DNA of 33,912 nt from an uncultured OM182 clade bacterium (GCA_905182025.1 CAJJAA010000046.1:1-33912), one strand, 5' to 3'; numbered from the stretch's first letter, positions 1 to 7,895 are shown. Notes: a model not told the origin generated them from the letters alone. Program-made: numbers and translations.

Positions 1-421
1 CAAAGAGAACCTTCGCGCCACTGTCCTTAAGACCGTACGCCATCTCATCAGGTGTCCACAGGGAATTCATCGCAACCGCAATTGCACCCATTGACGTTAT
101 CGCCATAAACGACAACACCCACTCGGGATAGTTTCGCATTGAAATCGCAACGCGATCGCCCTTTTCGATGCCGTATTCTTGCTGCAGTACCGCTGCGAAC
201 AGACCCGCTTTTTCATGAGCTTCGGTAAACGAATAACGTTCGTTGTCGTAAACAAGAAAGGTTTCATCCGAGCACGCCACTTCAAAGTGTTCGCGCAGGG
301 TTGCGGGTCCGTTCTTAAACCCTCTAACCGTTCGACCGTACATTTCGATCGTTTCAAGTTCATAGTCCTGACCTACAGCGGTTAACTGAGCGATCGCTTC
401 AAGACGCGTCAAATTCGTCAT
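1..421 (-). CDS. AMP-binding acyl-CoA ligase, N-terminal part (runs off window)
   Basis: Only the first 140 codons are present; the gene continues beyond base 1. The translation begins MTNLTRLEAIAQLTAVGQDY and reads through YSFTEAHEKAGLFAAVLQQ, KGDRVAISMRNYPEWVLSF and AVAMNSLWTPDEMAYGL. This is the usual N-terminal pattern of class I adenylate-forming acyl-CoA synthetases: the GDRVAI strand, then the NxxEW helix, then the 'N..W' substrate-side loop. The P-loop and C-terminal lid are outside the window, so the substrate cannot be judged; a fatty or aromatic acid is the family norm. The ATG at 421-419 is preceded by a strong sigma70-type promoter about 100 bases upstream. It is transcribed divergently from the GH43-like gene. 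Confidence 0.88.
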   Translation of the reverse strand, partial: MTNLTRLEAIAQLTAVGQDYELETIEMYGRTVRGFKNGPATLREHFEVACSDETFLVYDNERYSFTEAHEKAGLFAAVLQQEYGIEKGDRVAISMRNYPEWVLSFMAITSMGAIAVAMNSLWTPDEMAYGLKDSGAKVLF

Positions 422-790
422 TTGGTTACCTGTTTTTGTTGTTTGGTTGAGCCTAACTAGATTGCAGACACCCTGCTATGGTTTGGCTTTTGAAATTGAT
501 CTGTTGAAAGGCAGTCAATATAGCGATGGGCAACAATTGATGTCAACGTTATGTCTAAATTCTTGACGCTCGACAGCCTCTTAGCTCAACATCCGCAACG
601 ATTGCGACTGACTTAGCTAGCGCATGTGCGAGACAATCACTGACGGCATCACTAAAAAAGTCAGCTAAAACAAACATGTAGAGAAAACCGCTGCCGCACA
701 TTTCAAACATCTTCATTTTGCTACTTGTTGACCAGCACGCTCACGAACTGCCATACAGTTACCACATTCGATCGCAAGGACAAACAGAAC
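422..790. other. divergent intergenic region
   Basis: About 370 bases between the divergent acyl-CoA ligase and GH43-like genes. It holds the minus-strand promoter at 517-546. On the plus strand I see only a weak candidate -35 (TTGACG at 563-568) without a convincing -10. No protein-like reading frame or RNA gene is visible. If the GH43-like gene starts instead at the TTG at 725, the region shortens to about 300 bases. Confidence 0.6.
517..546 (-). promoter_or_regulatory. sigma70-type promoter for the acyl-CoA ligase
   Basis: Read on the minus strand, a perfect -35 box TTGACA (546-541) is followed after 18 bases by TATATT (522-517). Transcription would start near base 510, leaving a leader of about 90 bases before the ATG at 421. 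The boxes are seen directly; activity is inferred. Confidence 0.6.
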
Positions 791-1789
791 GTGACAGGAA
801 CCTCGAACACAGTCGACCTGAACACAATCGGCATCAACAGAGTCATTGATCATCCCTTAATTGCGCCAGGGTTAGATGCCTCTATCGGTGACAACATCCA
901 AGGCCCGTCCATGATCAAGGTACCCGACTGGGTCGACGACCCTCTCGGTAAGTACTATCTTTACTTCGCTGATCACAAGGGTAGCTATATTCGACTCGCT
1001 TACGCTGATAGCCCGCTTGGTCCGTTCACGGTTCATGTACCCGGCAGCCTGCAACTAGAAGAATCCCATTTTCTGACGCAGGCACCTGAAACGACAGAGG
1101 CGCTACTCACTTCGGTACGGCAACGAACAAAGGATATACCTTACCCGCACGACATTATTCTTGATTTGGTAACGCCTCACATCGCCTCGCCTGATGTGCA
1201 TGTGGACCATGTAAACAAAAAGATTATTATGTATTTTCACGGCCTAGATGCATTTGCAGTCCAACTTACTCGGGCCGCGGTTTCTGACGATGGCGTTCAC
1301 TTTCGCGCCAACGAAGCGTTGTTGGGTCAACCCTATATGCGGGTGTTTGACTATGCGGGCTATAAATATGCTATGTCGATGCCGGGCCAGTTTTATCGAT
1401 CCAAAGACGGCTTGAGTGATTTTGACACAGGCCCCGTGTTGTTTGAAAGCAACATGCGACACGCTGGACTCGTGGTTATCAACAATACCCTGCTGGTTTT
1501 TTGGACTCGCGTGACGGATACCCCTGAGAGAATTTTGGTGTCACGTATTGATCTAAGCAAGGATTGGCTTGAATGGAAGGACTCGCAACCGATTGAGGTG
1601 ATGCGCCCTGAAACCATTTGGGAAGGTGCTGATCAGCCGATCGAGCCAAGCATGCGAAGTGTTGCCTACACCCCGGCTAATCAACTCAGAGACCCCGCGA
1701 TCTTTGTCGACGACGATGACACCTATTTATTATATGCCATCGCGGGCGAAGCAGGCATTGGTATCGTGAAACTAACAATTCCTCGCTAG
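791..1789 (+). CDS. GH43-like five-bladed beta-propeller protein
   Basis: A protein of about 332 residues resembling the glycoside hydrolase family 43/arabinanase-like five-bladed propeller superfamily. Visible blade motifs are GPSMIKVPDWV, KYYLYFADHKG, IRLAYADSPLGPF, a mid-protein segment HIASPDVHVDHVNKKIIMYF, and the closing LRDPAIFVDDDDTYLLYAI. Acidic residues after the blade starts fit the family's catalytic carboxylates, but enzymatic activity is not proven and no signal peptide is evident. The frame is open from a TTG at 725. I prefer the GTG at 791 because AAGGA lies 10 bases upstream of it, whereas the TTG has no Shine-Dalgarno sequence. The gene stands alone on the plus strand and ends 34 bases from the convergent crotonase gene. 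A marine polysaccharide or glycoside substrate is a guess. Confidence 0.75.
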   Translation: MTGTSNTVDLNTIGINRVIDHPLIAPGLDASIGDNIQGPSMIKVPDWVDDPLGKYYLYFADHKGSYIRLAYADSPLGPFTVHVPGSLQLEESHFLTQAPETTEALLTSVRQRTKDIPYPHDIILDLVTPHIASPDVHVDHVNKKIIMYFHGLDAFAVQLTRAAVSDDGVHFRANEALLGQPYMRVFDYAGYKYAMSMPGQFYRSKDGLSDFDTGPVLFESNMRHAGLVVINNTLLVFWTRVTDTPERILVSRIDLSKDWLEWKDSQPIEVMRPETIWEGADQPIEPSMRSVAYTPANQLRDPAIFVDDDDTYLLYAIAGEAGIGIVKLTIPR

Positions 1790-1823
1790 CGATTGTGCTG
1801 TCGTATTGGTGTAAATCGATTGA

Positions 1824-2609
1824 CTATTCGCCCTTGAAATTCGGCGGCCTCTTTTCAAGAAAGGCTTCTCGGCCTTCGGTGTAGTCGTGTGATTTTCGAA
1901 TATTCTGGCGCATCGCCAAACCCCGTGCTTTGGCGATCTCTTCATTGTCGAAGACGCTACGCCAGAGCGTTTCCTTTTGCGCTTGAATCGCCAACGGGCC
2001 ACTTTCTTGACATAACCTTATCGCAAATGCCAGCGCGTCGGCTTGCACTTGGCCCGCGTCAGAAATGATCTCAACCAAACCCGCTTGCTGACACCACTGC
2101 GCGCTCATGCCATCGCCAGGGGTCAAGAATGCAAACGCTTTCGAGTAACCCAGCTTCTTGCCAAGCTTGATAGGGATATCCACCGCATTGGTACCCACCT
2201 TGGGCTCTGAGATAATAAAATTAGCGGCCGCGTCTGCAAACACAAAATCGCAACCGAGCACCAGGTTCACGCCTTCGCCGACACAATGTCCATGCACAGC
2301 CGCAATTATCGGTTTATTGGTGACCATATCATCATCCAGTATCAAGCCGCCTAAGGCCGCGGTGATACCCTGACGCGCATTTTCACCCAGCGCATTCATA
2401 TCGGCACCAGCACTGAAGGCTCGCTCCCCATTGGCTTGAATGACCGCCGCCCATAGAGAATCATCATCTCTGAATCGAATTAACGCCTCGTTAACACCTA
2501 AATACATATCCGCATCGAACGCGTTCATCTTCTGCGGTCTATTTAGAGTAATGACAGCCACCCTGCCAACCGCTTCAAACAAGACCCTGTCGTGAAAAGC
2601 TTCAACCAT
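1824..2609 (-). CDS. enoyl-CoA hydratase/isomerase family protein (crotonase)
   Basis: A 261-residue protein of normal crotonase length. RVAVITLNRPQKMNAFDADM (about 16-35) is the classic first segment. SAGAD (66-70) and GHCVGEGVNL (107-116) form the CoA oxyanion-hole loops. By alignment with rat enoyl-CoA hydratase, the second catalytic glutamate is kept (E135, in ISEPKVG). The first, usually in GGGxEL, is replaced by N115. Single-glutamate crotonases often isomerise or act on branched or modified substrates, so simple hydratase activity is uncertain. The ATG overlaps the stop of the PaaK-like ligase by one base (TAATG), indicating translational coupling. The pair probably handles a CoA-activated acid. 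Confidence 0.9.
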   Translation of the reverse strand: MVEAFHDRVLFEAVGRVAVITLNRPQKMNAFDADMYLGVNEALIRFRDDDSLWAAVIQANGERAFSAGADMNALGENARQGITAALGGLILDDDMVTNKPIIAAVHGHCVGEGVNLVLGCDFVFADAAANFIISEPKVGTNAVDIPIKLGKKLGYSKAFAFLTPGDGMSAQWCQQAGLVEIISDAGQVQADALAFAIRLCQESGPLAIQAQKETLWRSVFDNEEIAKARGLAMRQNIRKSHDYTEGREAFLEKRPPNFKGE

Positions 2610-3994
2610 TACAATTTCCCCTCAAGCGCCAACTGATGACTCTCTGCGTTAATCTCAATTAATTTGGACTTACCTGTCGCGCCAGTCTGAACGTCAAATT
2701 GACCCATGGGTTGTAAAACAACCTTCGCCCTAAACCGTATCTGATGGTGAATCGCTGTCTCAAGGTCCTGACAAATCTTTTGCTGTTGAGCCTCATCAAT
2801 CCCCACCGGCGTTTCAACTAACACGATGATTGGCGGCTCGATAACCGGCCCGGCTTTCGGCAGTACTAAACGAATATTACCCGTGGTGCTATCACCATAC
2901 CGGTTTACAACATCTCGCACTGCATTGGGGAATACGTTCACGCCTTTGACAAGCAACATATCATCTACCCGTCCCTTGAATGTCATCCGCACACCGGGTC
3001 GGCCGCACTCGCAGGGCTTTGTATCAAGTCGAATAATGTCTTTGTCGCGCCAGCGCAACAATGGCCCACATTCACGCTCAAGGCCCGTGAAGATGATTTC
3101 GCCTTCTACACCGTCTTCGATCGGCAAAGGTTGCATCGTTTTTGGATCGACGATCTCAAAATAAGCATTATCCTCCGCATAGAAATGAATACCTGCATGC
3201 GCTTCGCAGGATATGCCGGTTGGACTATGACAACCTGTCGCACCCATATTGTCGTAACATGTTGCGCCGCCGAAGCCAGCCTCTATCTCGGCGTAAATCT
3301 CCCGGATGCTGCCACCTGGCTCACCGGTAACGACGACTTTCTCAATGCCTAGATTCTTCGGATCAATGCCACTACGCTCATGCATTGTTTTGGCCAAGTG
3401 TCGCGCGAATGAAACGGTCGTGCGTATCATCTTTGGTCGCGTTGCTTCTGCGATTTGAGCAACGCGCTCAACCCCACTTAAGGCGCCCACCGGCACCACA
3501 CATGCACCGTAAGCCATCATCGAATCAACCGCAGGTACGCCAGCAATCCACATGCTGAGCACGCTAGCGTGTAACACTACATCCCCTGGCTCAACGCCAA
3601 TACGCACCATGCCGCGGGAACAATTTTCCGCCGCTATCGCTCTATCATTAGCCGTAAAACCGCTGAAGGTCGGCGAGCCTGTTGTACCTGAAGATGATGA
3701 AATACGATTGACTTGTTTGGCGTCGCAGGTGATGTGCATACCTAATGAGTGACCTAACTCTGCTCGAGATCGCTCTTGGCTCAATCGTTCTTCATCTTTG
3801 TCGAAGAAGGGGAAATCCTGATAATGCTCAAGACTTTTTAATTGAGCAGGCTTGACGCCCGCTTGTTGAAATTTATCGCGGTAATACGGACTTTGATTAT
3901 CTACTTTTTCGACCAGACTTTGTAATTTCGTTAGTTGAAGCGCGCGAAGGTCGGCGCGACTCAACGTTTCCATTTTTTTGTTCCATAATTTCAT
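2609..3994 (-). CDS. PaaK-like phenylacetate-CoA ligase family protein
   Basis: A 461-residue AMP-forming CoA ligase of the phenylacetate-CoA ligase (PaaK) type. It has the nucleotide-binding loop SSSGTTGSP (about 100-108), a CECG cysteine pair (about 328-331), and GRVDDMLLVKGVNVFP (about 341-356), the hinge and aryl-ligase C-terminal signature. It begins MKLWNKKMETLSRADLRALQ, typical of the family. I use the ATG at 3994 because GGAG sits 6 bases upstream. An upstream in-frame GTG at 4045 lacks a ribosome-binding site. The reaction is ATP + carboxylate + CoA to acyl-CoA. The partner crotonase downstream overlaps it by one base, so the two likely act sequentially on an aryl or cyclic acid. The remaining phenylacetate (paa) genes are absent, so the substrate is unknown. 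Confidence 0.92.
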   Translation of the reverse strand: MKLWNKKMETLSRADLRALQLTKLQSLVEKVDNQSPYYRDKFQQAGVKPAQLKSLEHYQDFPFFDKDEERLSQERSRAELGHSLGMHITCDAKQVNRISSSSGTTGSPTFSGFTANDRAIAAENCSRGMVRIGVEPGDVVLHASVLSMWIAGVPAVDSMMAYGACVVPVGALSGVERVAQIAEATRPKMIRTTVSFARHLAKTMHERSGIDPKNLGIEKVVVTGEPGGSIREIYAEIEAGFGGATCYDNMGATGCHSPTGISCEAHAGIHFYAEDNAYFEIVDPKTMQPLPIEDGVEGEIIFTGLERECGPLLRWRDKDIIRLDTKPCECGRPGVRMTFKGRVDDMLLVKGVNVFPNAVRDVVNRYGDSTTGNIRLVLPKAGPVIEPPIIVLVETPVGIDEAQQQKICQDLETAIHHQIRFRAKVVLQPMGQFDVQTGATGKSKLIEINAESHQLALEGKL

Positions 3995-4054
3995 TATCGA
4001 CTCCAGCACGTCAAAACCTTTTCGCAAGGGTATCACTTTGGCCACAGCGAAACG

Positions 4055-4075
4055 ATTAGGTCAACATTAGGTCAA
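4055..4075. repeat. 11-bp-spaced direct repeat upstream of the PaaK-like gene
   Basis: ATTAGGTCAA occurs at 4055-4064 and again at 4066-4075. On the minus strand it reads TTGACCTAAT twice, one helical turn apart, about 60-80 bases upstream of the ligase ATG. This is a plausible site for a dimeric or tandem-binding regulator; no regulator is identified. Confidence 0.45.
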
Positions 4076-4225
4076 TCTGAAAATGCTGCTAAGCAAACCG
4101 CATTGCTTGTTATAGGCCGGAAAGGTCGAACATCACGAGTACTACATCGCAATAACGATAAAGAGCTCGATCACAGGGAAGCCTTTATTTTCTTCGGCAA
4201 AACATCAGGCCATAGTGACGTCACG

Positions 4226-4720
4226 CTATTGTTTAGTTACTTCCATTGAATCACGCGTGATTCTTGCCCTGTAGGGATTCAGATTGAGATACTCTGGACG
4301 CGTAATTTCAACTCTTTGTTTTTTTGTGTCGTACTTAATGGTAACTGCACCGGTATCATCCGGGTCGCCATAATCAGGGCCTGATGAACCCTTGCCTTTC
4401 TTGCCTGATTGCAGAGAAATATAAATAGGACCGCCGCCGGGCGCAGTAGTAAAACCGTCATCTAAATAGGCTACCCACTCACTTCCAGAAGTGGGTAATT
4501 CGGACTCTAACCCCAATATAATTCTAGCCGAGTCTTTTGAGTAGGCGCTGCGAACCGTTTGAATTGCATTTTGGTAAGCACTGTTAACCTGCGTCATATT
4601 GGCTGTCTGGACGTAGGAACGGTAAGCGGGTAGACCAATTGCAGCGACCACCCCGATAATGGCTAACGCTACCATCAACTCGATCAACGAGAACCCATGC
4701 TGGCGTCGACTAAAACTCAT
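4226..4720 (-). CDS. type IV pilin-like protein (prepilin-type N-terminus)
   Basis: A 164-residue protein with a class-III prepilin leader: MSFSRRQHG, cleavage expected after G9, then FSLIELMVALAIIGVVAAI. E14 is the conserved Glu5 of the mature protein, and the hydrophobic helix spans about 10-32. The C-terminal part is a globular domain with GSEWVAYLDDGF, a Gly-rich region (PGGGPIYISL) and a DPDDTGAVTIKY strand. Size fits a minor or major pilin, or a type II secretion pseudopilin. It would be processed by a PilD-type peptidase encoded elsewhere. Its ATG overlaps the stop of the upstream HAMP-protein gene by 4 bases, so the two form one operon. No pilus assembly ATPase or platform gene is nearby. 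Confidence 0.88.
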   Translation of the reverse strand: MSFSRRQHGFSLIELMVALAIIGVVAAIGLPAYRSYVQTANMTQVNSAYQNAIQTVRSAYSKDSARIILGLESELPTSGSEWVAYLDDGFTTAPGGGPIYISLQSGKKGKGSSGPDYGDPDDTGAVTIKYDTKKQRVEITRPEYLNLNPYRARITRDSMEVTKQ

Positions 4721-5202
4721 CTCTGGTCTTGATCACTTTGTCGGTTTATCAATAAGTTTTTATCTCGGGCTTTCAAAATCGGCGCCAGTGCTTTTAACGC
4801 ATCCATAATGTCATTCAGCTCATCATTGGGGCGAAGATTTCTTTGGTAGTCGTAATCTCCCTGTTTAAGTGCCTCAATATAAGCACCGATCGCAACTTGT
4901 GGGCCCGCAACTCGATGGCTTACAACTAAGGCGAATACGAAAGAAAATAAAACGAAAACGCCAAAACCTACAAGCGATGCCTGAACGCACTGAAGCATCA
5001 AATCATTGATTTGACCTTGAACACGAAAATCTATCACTGGGTTATTGTTCATTAGCGCTTCGACGCTACTTGTTATCTGCAAAACAACGAGTCCAACCAC
5101 ACTTAAGATTAGACCGCCAACAAACATATAGACAAAGCTAAGCTTCAATTGAAATTTGGGCTGAACCAGCATGTTGCTGATTTTTCTTTGCTGTTGTGCC
5201 AT
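4717..5202 (-). CDS. two-helix membrane protein with HAMP domain
   Basis: A 161-residue inner-membrane protein. Transmembrane helices lie at about 21-43 and 76-97, flanking a short periplasmic loop of about 30 residues. A HAMP domain follows (about 97-147: SHRVAGP, then NDELNDIMDALK, the DExx motif). No kinase, cyclase or methyl-accepting output domain follows; the protein ends soon after HAMP in a polar tail. The ATG at 5202 is chosen because AGGTGA lies just upstream. An in-frame start at 5235 would add 11 charged residues with no ribosome-binding site. It overlaps the pilin gene by 4 bases. A role in positioning or regulating the pilin is inferred from that coupling only. Confidence 0.8.
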   Translation of the reverse strand: MAQQQRKISNMLVQPKFQLKLSFVYMFVGGLILSVVGLVVLQITSSVEALMNNNPVIDFRVQGQINDLMLQCVQASLVGFGVFVLFSFVFALVVSHRVAGPQVAIGAYIEALKQGDYDYQRNLRPNDELNDIMDALKALAPILKARDKNLLINRQSDQDQR

Positions 5203-5239
5203 TAGATCACCTGTCGGCTTATCCCGTTTGCGCACCCTT

Positions 5240-5271
5240 ACTATAACGTTTGATTGGCTAACTTTGGCTAA
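5240..5271 (-). promoter_or_regulatory. candidate promoter with paired 8-bp repeat for HAMP-pilin operon
   Basis: On the minus strand a -10-like TATAGT (5245-5240) lies about 40 bases before the operon start. In place of a recognisable -35 box, TTAGCCAA occurs twice with a 10-bp period (5271-5264 and 5261-5254). That arrangement suggests an activator-dependent promoter. This is a sequence-only suggestion. Confidence 0.35.
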
Positions 5272-5333
5272 AAACTTGTAAGTGGTTCGTTAGTGGCCGG
5301 ATATGGTTACAGCCACCTAACATCACAGCTCAC

Positions 5334-6344
5334 CTAACGAGGGTCTGGTGCAACCTGGATCATTCGCTTACCGCGGTTCTCGCCGGCCAACAGGCCAATT
5401 AGACCGCCTGGAGCCGCTTCAATGCCTTGCAAAACATCTTCAACCACCTTGAGTTGTCCCGATGCCGCCCACTGACTCAGATTATGATTTGCATCAGCAT
5501 CAAGGTGACTATAGTCAGATACCAAAAAGCCTTCCATCCGTAGCCGTTTTGTCACCAACAACCCGGGAATTCCAAACGGACCGGGCTTGGGTTTACCATC
5601 GTACATCGATACAGCACCACAGCAGCTAATGCGCCCCTTTAACTTCATTGCGAACAACGCAGCTTGAAGAATATCGCCACCGGTATTATCAAAGTAAACG
5701 TCAACACCCTCAGGGATCGTTTTGCCGATGGTATGTCTTAGTGGCGCGGATTCATCTTTATAGTCAAGACACGCATCAAAACCTAACTCCTGCACCAACC
5801 AATCGCACTTTTCTTTACCACCGGCAATGCCAACAACCCGAGCACCTTTGATTTTGCCAATCTGTCCTACAATCGAGCCAACCGAACCGGCGGCCGCAGA
5901 TACCACTAAAGTCTCACCTGCATGAATACCTGGCACATTGATCAAACCGTGATAGGCGGTCTTGCCCGCAACCCCTAACAGAGATATTGCATGGGTCAAT
6001 GGACCGTCGAAATCTGGTATCTTCGCGGCTGAACTCTCATTCACGGCCGCATATTCTTGCCAACCAATATCCGCCGATATCAAATCTCCAAGCTTAAATT
6101 TATCACTCTTCGTCTCGATAACTTCGCCAATACCACCACTAGACATAACCTCACCGGCACCGATGGCGTCTCGATAGGTGGCTCCCTGCATCCAAGCGCG
6201 GTTCGCGGCATCCTGACTTAACAAGATGGTTCTGACCACAACCTGCCCAGTCTGCGCCTTTGGAATTTCACCCTGAACTAGCTCAAAATTATCGTGAGCA
6301 AGATTGCCCTGCGGCAGGCTTCGAATCATGATTTGTTTATTCAC
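5334..6344 (-). CDS. NADP-dependent zinc-free alcohol dehydrogenase-like oxidoreductase (CurA/PTGR type)
   Basis: A 336-residue medium-chain reductase related to curcumin reductase CurA and prostaglandin reductases. It carries SQDAANRAWMQ (about 43-53), GAGEVMSSGGIGEV (about 62-75) and the NADP-binding Rossmann loop SAAAGSVGSIVGQI (about 149-162). It lacks the Cys/Glu zinc ligands of true alcohol dehydrogenases. The family reduces the C=C bond of alpha,beta-unsaturated ketones or aldehydes using NADPH in the cytoplasm. The start is a GTG at 6344 with AGAGGA 7 bases upstream; an ATG five codons later is a less likely alternative. A terminator separates it from the upstream acyl-CoA dehydrogenase gene, so it probably has its own promoter. 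Confidence 0.9.
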   Translation of the reverse strand: MNKQIMIRSLPQGNLAHDNFELVQGEIPKAQTGQVVVRTILLSQDAANRAWMQGATYRDAIGAGEVMSSGGIGEVIETKSDKFKLGDLISADIGWQEYAAVNESSAAKIPDFDGPLTHAISLLGVAGKTAYHGLINVPGIHAGETLVVSAAAGSVGSIVGQIGKIKGARVVGIAGGKEKCDWLVQELGFDACLDYKDESAPLRHTIGKTIPEGVDVYFDNTGGDILQAALFAMKLKGRISCCGAVSMYDGKPKPGPFGIPGLLVTKRLRMEGFLVSDYSHLDADANHNLSQWAASGQLKVVEDVLQGIEAAPGGLIGLLAGENRGKRMIQVAPDPR

Positions 6345-6394
6345 TTTTTAATCCTCTAGTATTAGCTTGCTTACAAAAGTGGGGTCGAGCAAAT

Positions 6395-6420
6395 AAAAAA
6401 GGACTCTACTTGAGCCCTTT
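6395..6420 (-). terminator. rho-independent terminator after acyl-CoA dehydrogenase
   Basis: On the minus strand AAAGGGCTC, a five-base loop AAGTA, and GAGTCCTTT form a nine-pair stem with one G-U pair. The T-run continues beyond the stem. It lies 45 bases past the acyl-CoA dehydrogenase stop. Confidence 0.75.
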
Positions 6421-6464
6421 AAAACGGCTTGATCAACCAAGCTACTTTACGGTCATAGGCCACT

Positions 6465-7808
6465 CTAGGCTGCGTGATAGTTCTCAACGATCTTGCTGAA
6501 TTTATCCTGCGCTTTAGCGATCAATTTAGGTAAATGATACGTCGGAAATAGATCATCCGACGGCTCATAATCACGCAACATAAGTTTGGCAAGGTTGGCT
6601 TTATGAACCTCGGTCGAACCATCCATGATGCCCATTTGAGGCGCAGACATCCACATCGATCCCAGCGCGGTCTCGTTAGACATACCTAATGCTCCGTGAA
6701 GATGGATAGCACGATAGATGATGTCATGGTTAACTTTAGCCGCACTAATTTTAATCGAAGCAATTTCTTTACGAATCTCTCGCGTATAAGAGCCAATGTC
6801 ATCGATCATCCACGCGGTATAAAGCACGTGAAGCCTGAATTGCTTCAACTGAATGTAGGAATCCGCCAGGTCCGCTTGGACCATCTGCAAATCTGCTAGT
6901 CGATCGCCACGTGCACGACGGCTAAGTGCTCGCTCACACGCCATATCTAAAGCCTTGGTACAAACGCCGACTGCACGCATCGCATGATGGATTCGTCCAC
7001 CACTTAATCGCGTTTGCGAGCCCACAAAACCGGCACCTTCGTCACCCAGCAAGGCTGATGCAGGCACTCGGACATTGTTATATCGCATATAGGCATGGCC
7101 GCCTCGACCACGACTCGTGTCATAATTTTCTTTCAATGGCGTACCGAGGTTATGCACATTACGTACAATCTCAACACCCTGAAGATCAGAATCAACGATA
7201 AACATTGACGCTTTCTCTAACATCGGTTTGTCAGGATCGGTGATCGCCATAACAATCAGGAAGTCAGCGGCGGCGCCATTGGAGGTATACCACTTCTCGC
7301 CATTGATGACCCATTCGTCGCCATCTCTTACAGCTGAACATTTAAACTCCTCTGGCCCACCCGCATGAGGTTCTGTCATTGAGTAAGCGGAGCGTATCTC
7401 GCCCCTGAGTAGCGGCTGCAGATACTTCTCTTTCTGCTCTTCAGTACCATTGTGAGCGATTAATTCCATATTGCCTGTGTCAGGCGCCTGACAGCCGAAG
7501 ATCGTTGGCCCCATGGAGGTTCGACCAAGCTTTTCATTCAACAGGCATAGCTTCACTTGGCCAAGTCCAGGACCACCGAGATCCGGGCCAAGATGAAAGC
7601 CCCATAAACCCTGATCGCGAACGCGCTGCTGTAATTCTTTGATGTAGGCACGAATCGCATCCCAGCCATCTGCATCTAGCGCCTTACCGTGTTTGTCTGT
7701 ACCGACACTCATAAACTGATCCAACGGCTCGATGTCCTCTGTCACAAGGTTTTCGACCCAATCGATTTGTTTTTGAAACTCGGGTTCTACGGAAAAATCT
7801 ATGGCCAT
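6465..7808 (-). CDS. acyl-CoA dehydrogenase family protein (ACAD10/11-like)
   Basis: A 447-residue FAD-dependent acyl-CoA dehydrogenase. YSMTEPHAGG (142-151) is the flavin and substrate loop, and WVINGEKWYTS (166-176) is the middle beta-domain. HLHGALGMSNE and MDGSTEVHKANLAKL (about 369-409) are the C-terminal FAD and active-site segments. At the catalytic-base position the usual YEGT glutamate is replaced by D396 in 'DGSTEVH'. This resembles the ACAD10/11 subfamily, which carries 'DGPDEVH' and acts on 4-hydroxyacyl-type or other unusual acyl-CoAs. The ATG at 7808 has GAGGA 8 bases upstream. A 10-bp tandem repeat lies just upstream of the start and a terminator lies downstream, so the gene appears to be a single unit. 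Confidence 0.93.
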   Translation of the reverse strand: MAIDFSVEPEFQKQIDWVENLVTEDIEPLDQFMSVGTDKHGKALDADGWDAIRAYIKELQQRVRDQGLWGFHLGPDLGGPGLGQVKLCLLNEKLGRTSMGPTIFGCQAPDTGNMELIAHNGTEEQKEKYLQPLLRGEIRSAYSMTEPHAGGPEEFKCSAVRDGDEWVINGEKWYTSNGAAADFLIVMAITDPDKPMLEKASMFIVDSDLQGVEIVRNVHNLGTPLKENYDTSRGRGGHAYMRYNNVRVPASALLGDEGAGFVGSQTRLSGGRIHHAMRAVGVCTKALDMACERALSRRARGDRLADLQMVQADLADSYIQLKQFRLHVLYTAWMIDDIGSYTREIRKEIASIKISAAKVNHDIIYRAIHLHGALGMSNETALGSMWMSAPQMGIMDGSTEVHKANLAKLMLRDYEPSDDLFPTYHLPKLIAKAQDKFSKIVENYHAA

Positions 7809-7820
7809 TTCACTTTCCTC

Positions 7821-7895
7821 TTTTGTCTAATTGCGTCTTATTTTGTTTTGCCTGGTTTTGTCTCGTTTTGTCTCGTTTTGTCTCGTTTTGTCTGC
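7821..7895. repeat. decamer tandem repeat upstream of acyl-CoA dehydrogenase
   Basis: Three exact copies of TCTCGTTTTG occur at 7861-7890. They are flanked by decayed copies (CCTGGTTTTG at 7851, TTTTGTTTTG at 7841, TTTTGTCTAA at 7821, and a partial TCTGC at 7891). The period is one DNA turn. The repeat starts about 12 bases upstream of the acyl-CoA dehydrogenase ATG, so it lies in its 5' leader or promoter. Confidence 0.85.

Noticed and set aside
3995..4045. N-terminal extension of the PaaK-like ligase to a GTG at 4045
   Set aside because: No ribosome-binding site precedes it, while GGAG precedes the internal ATG at 3994, which matches the family's usual start.
4215..4224. Palindrome GTGACGTCAC just past the pilin stop
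   Set aside because: A perfect 10-base palindrome, but it is isolated, not placed at a promoter I can identify, and short enough to occur by chance.
7821..7895. CRISPR-like repeat
   Set aside because: Units are 10 bases with no spacers between them; this is a simple tandem repeat.
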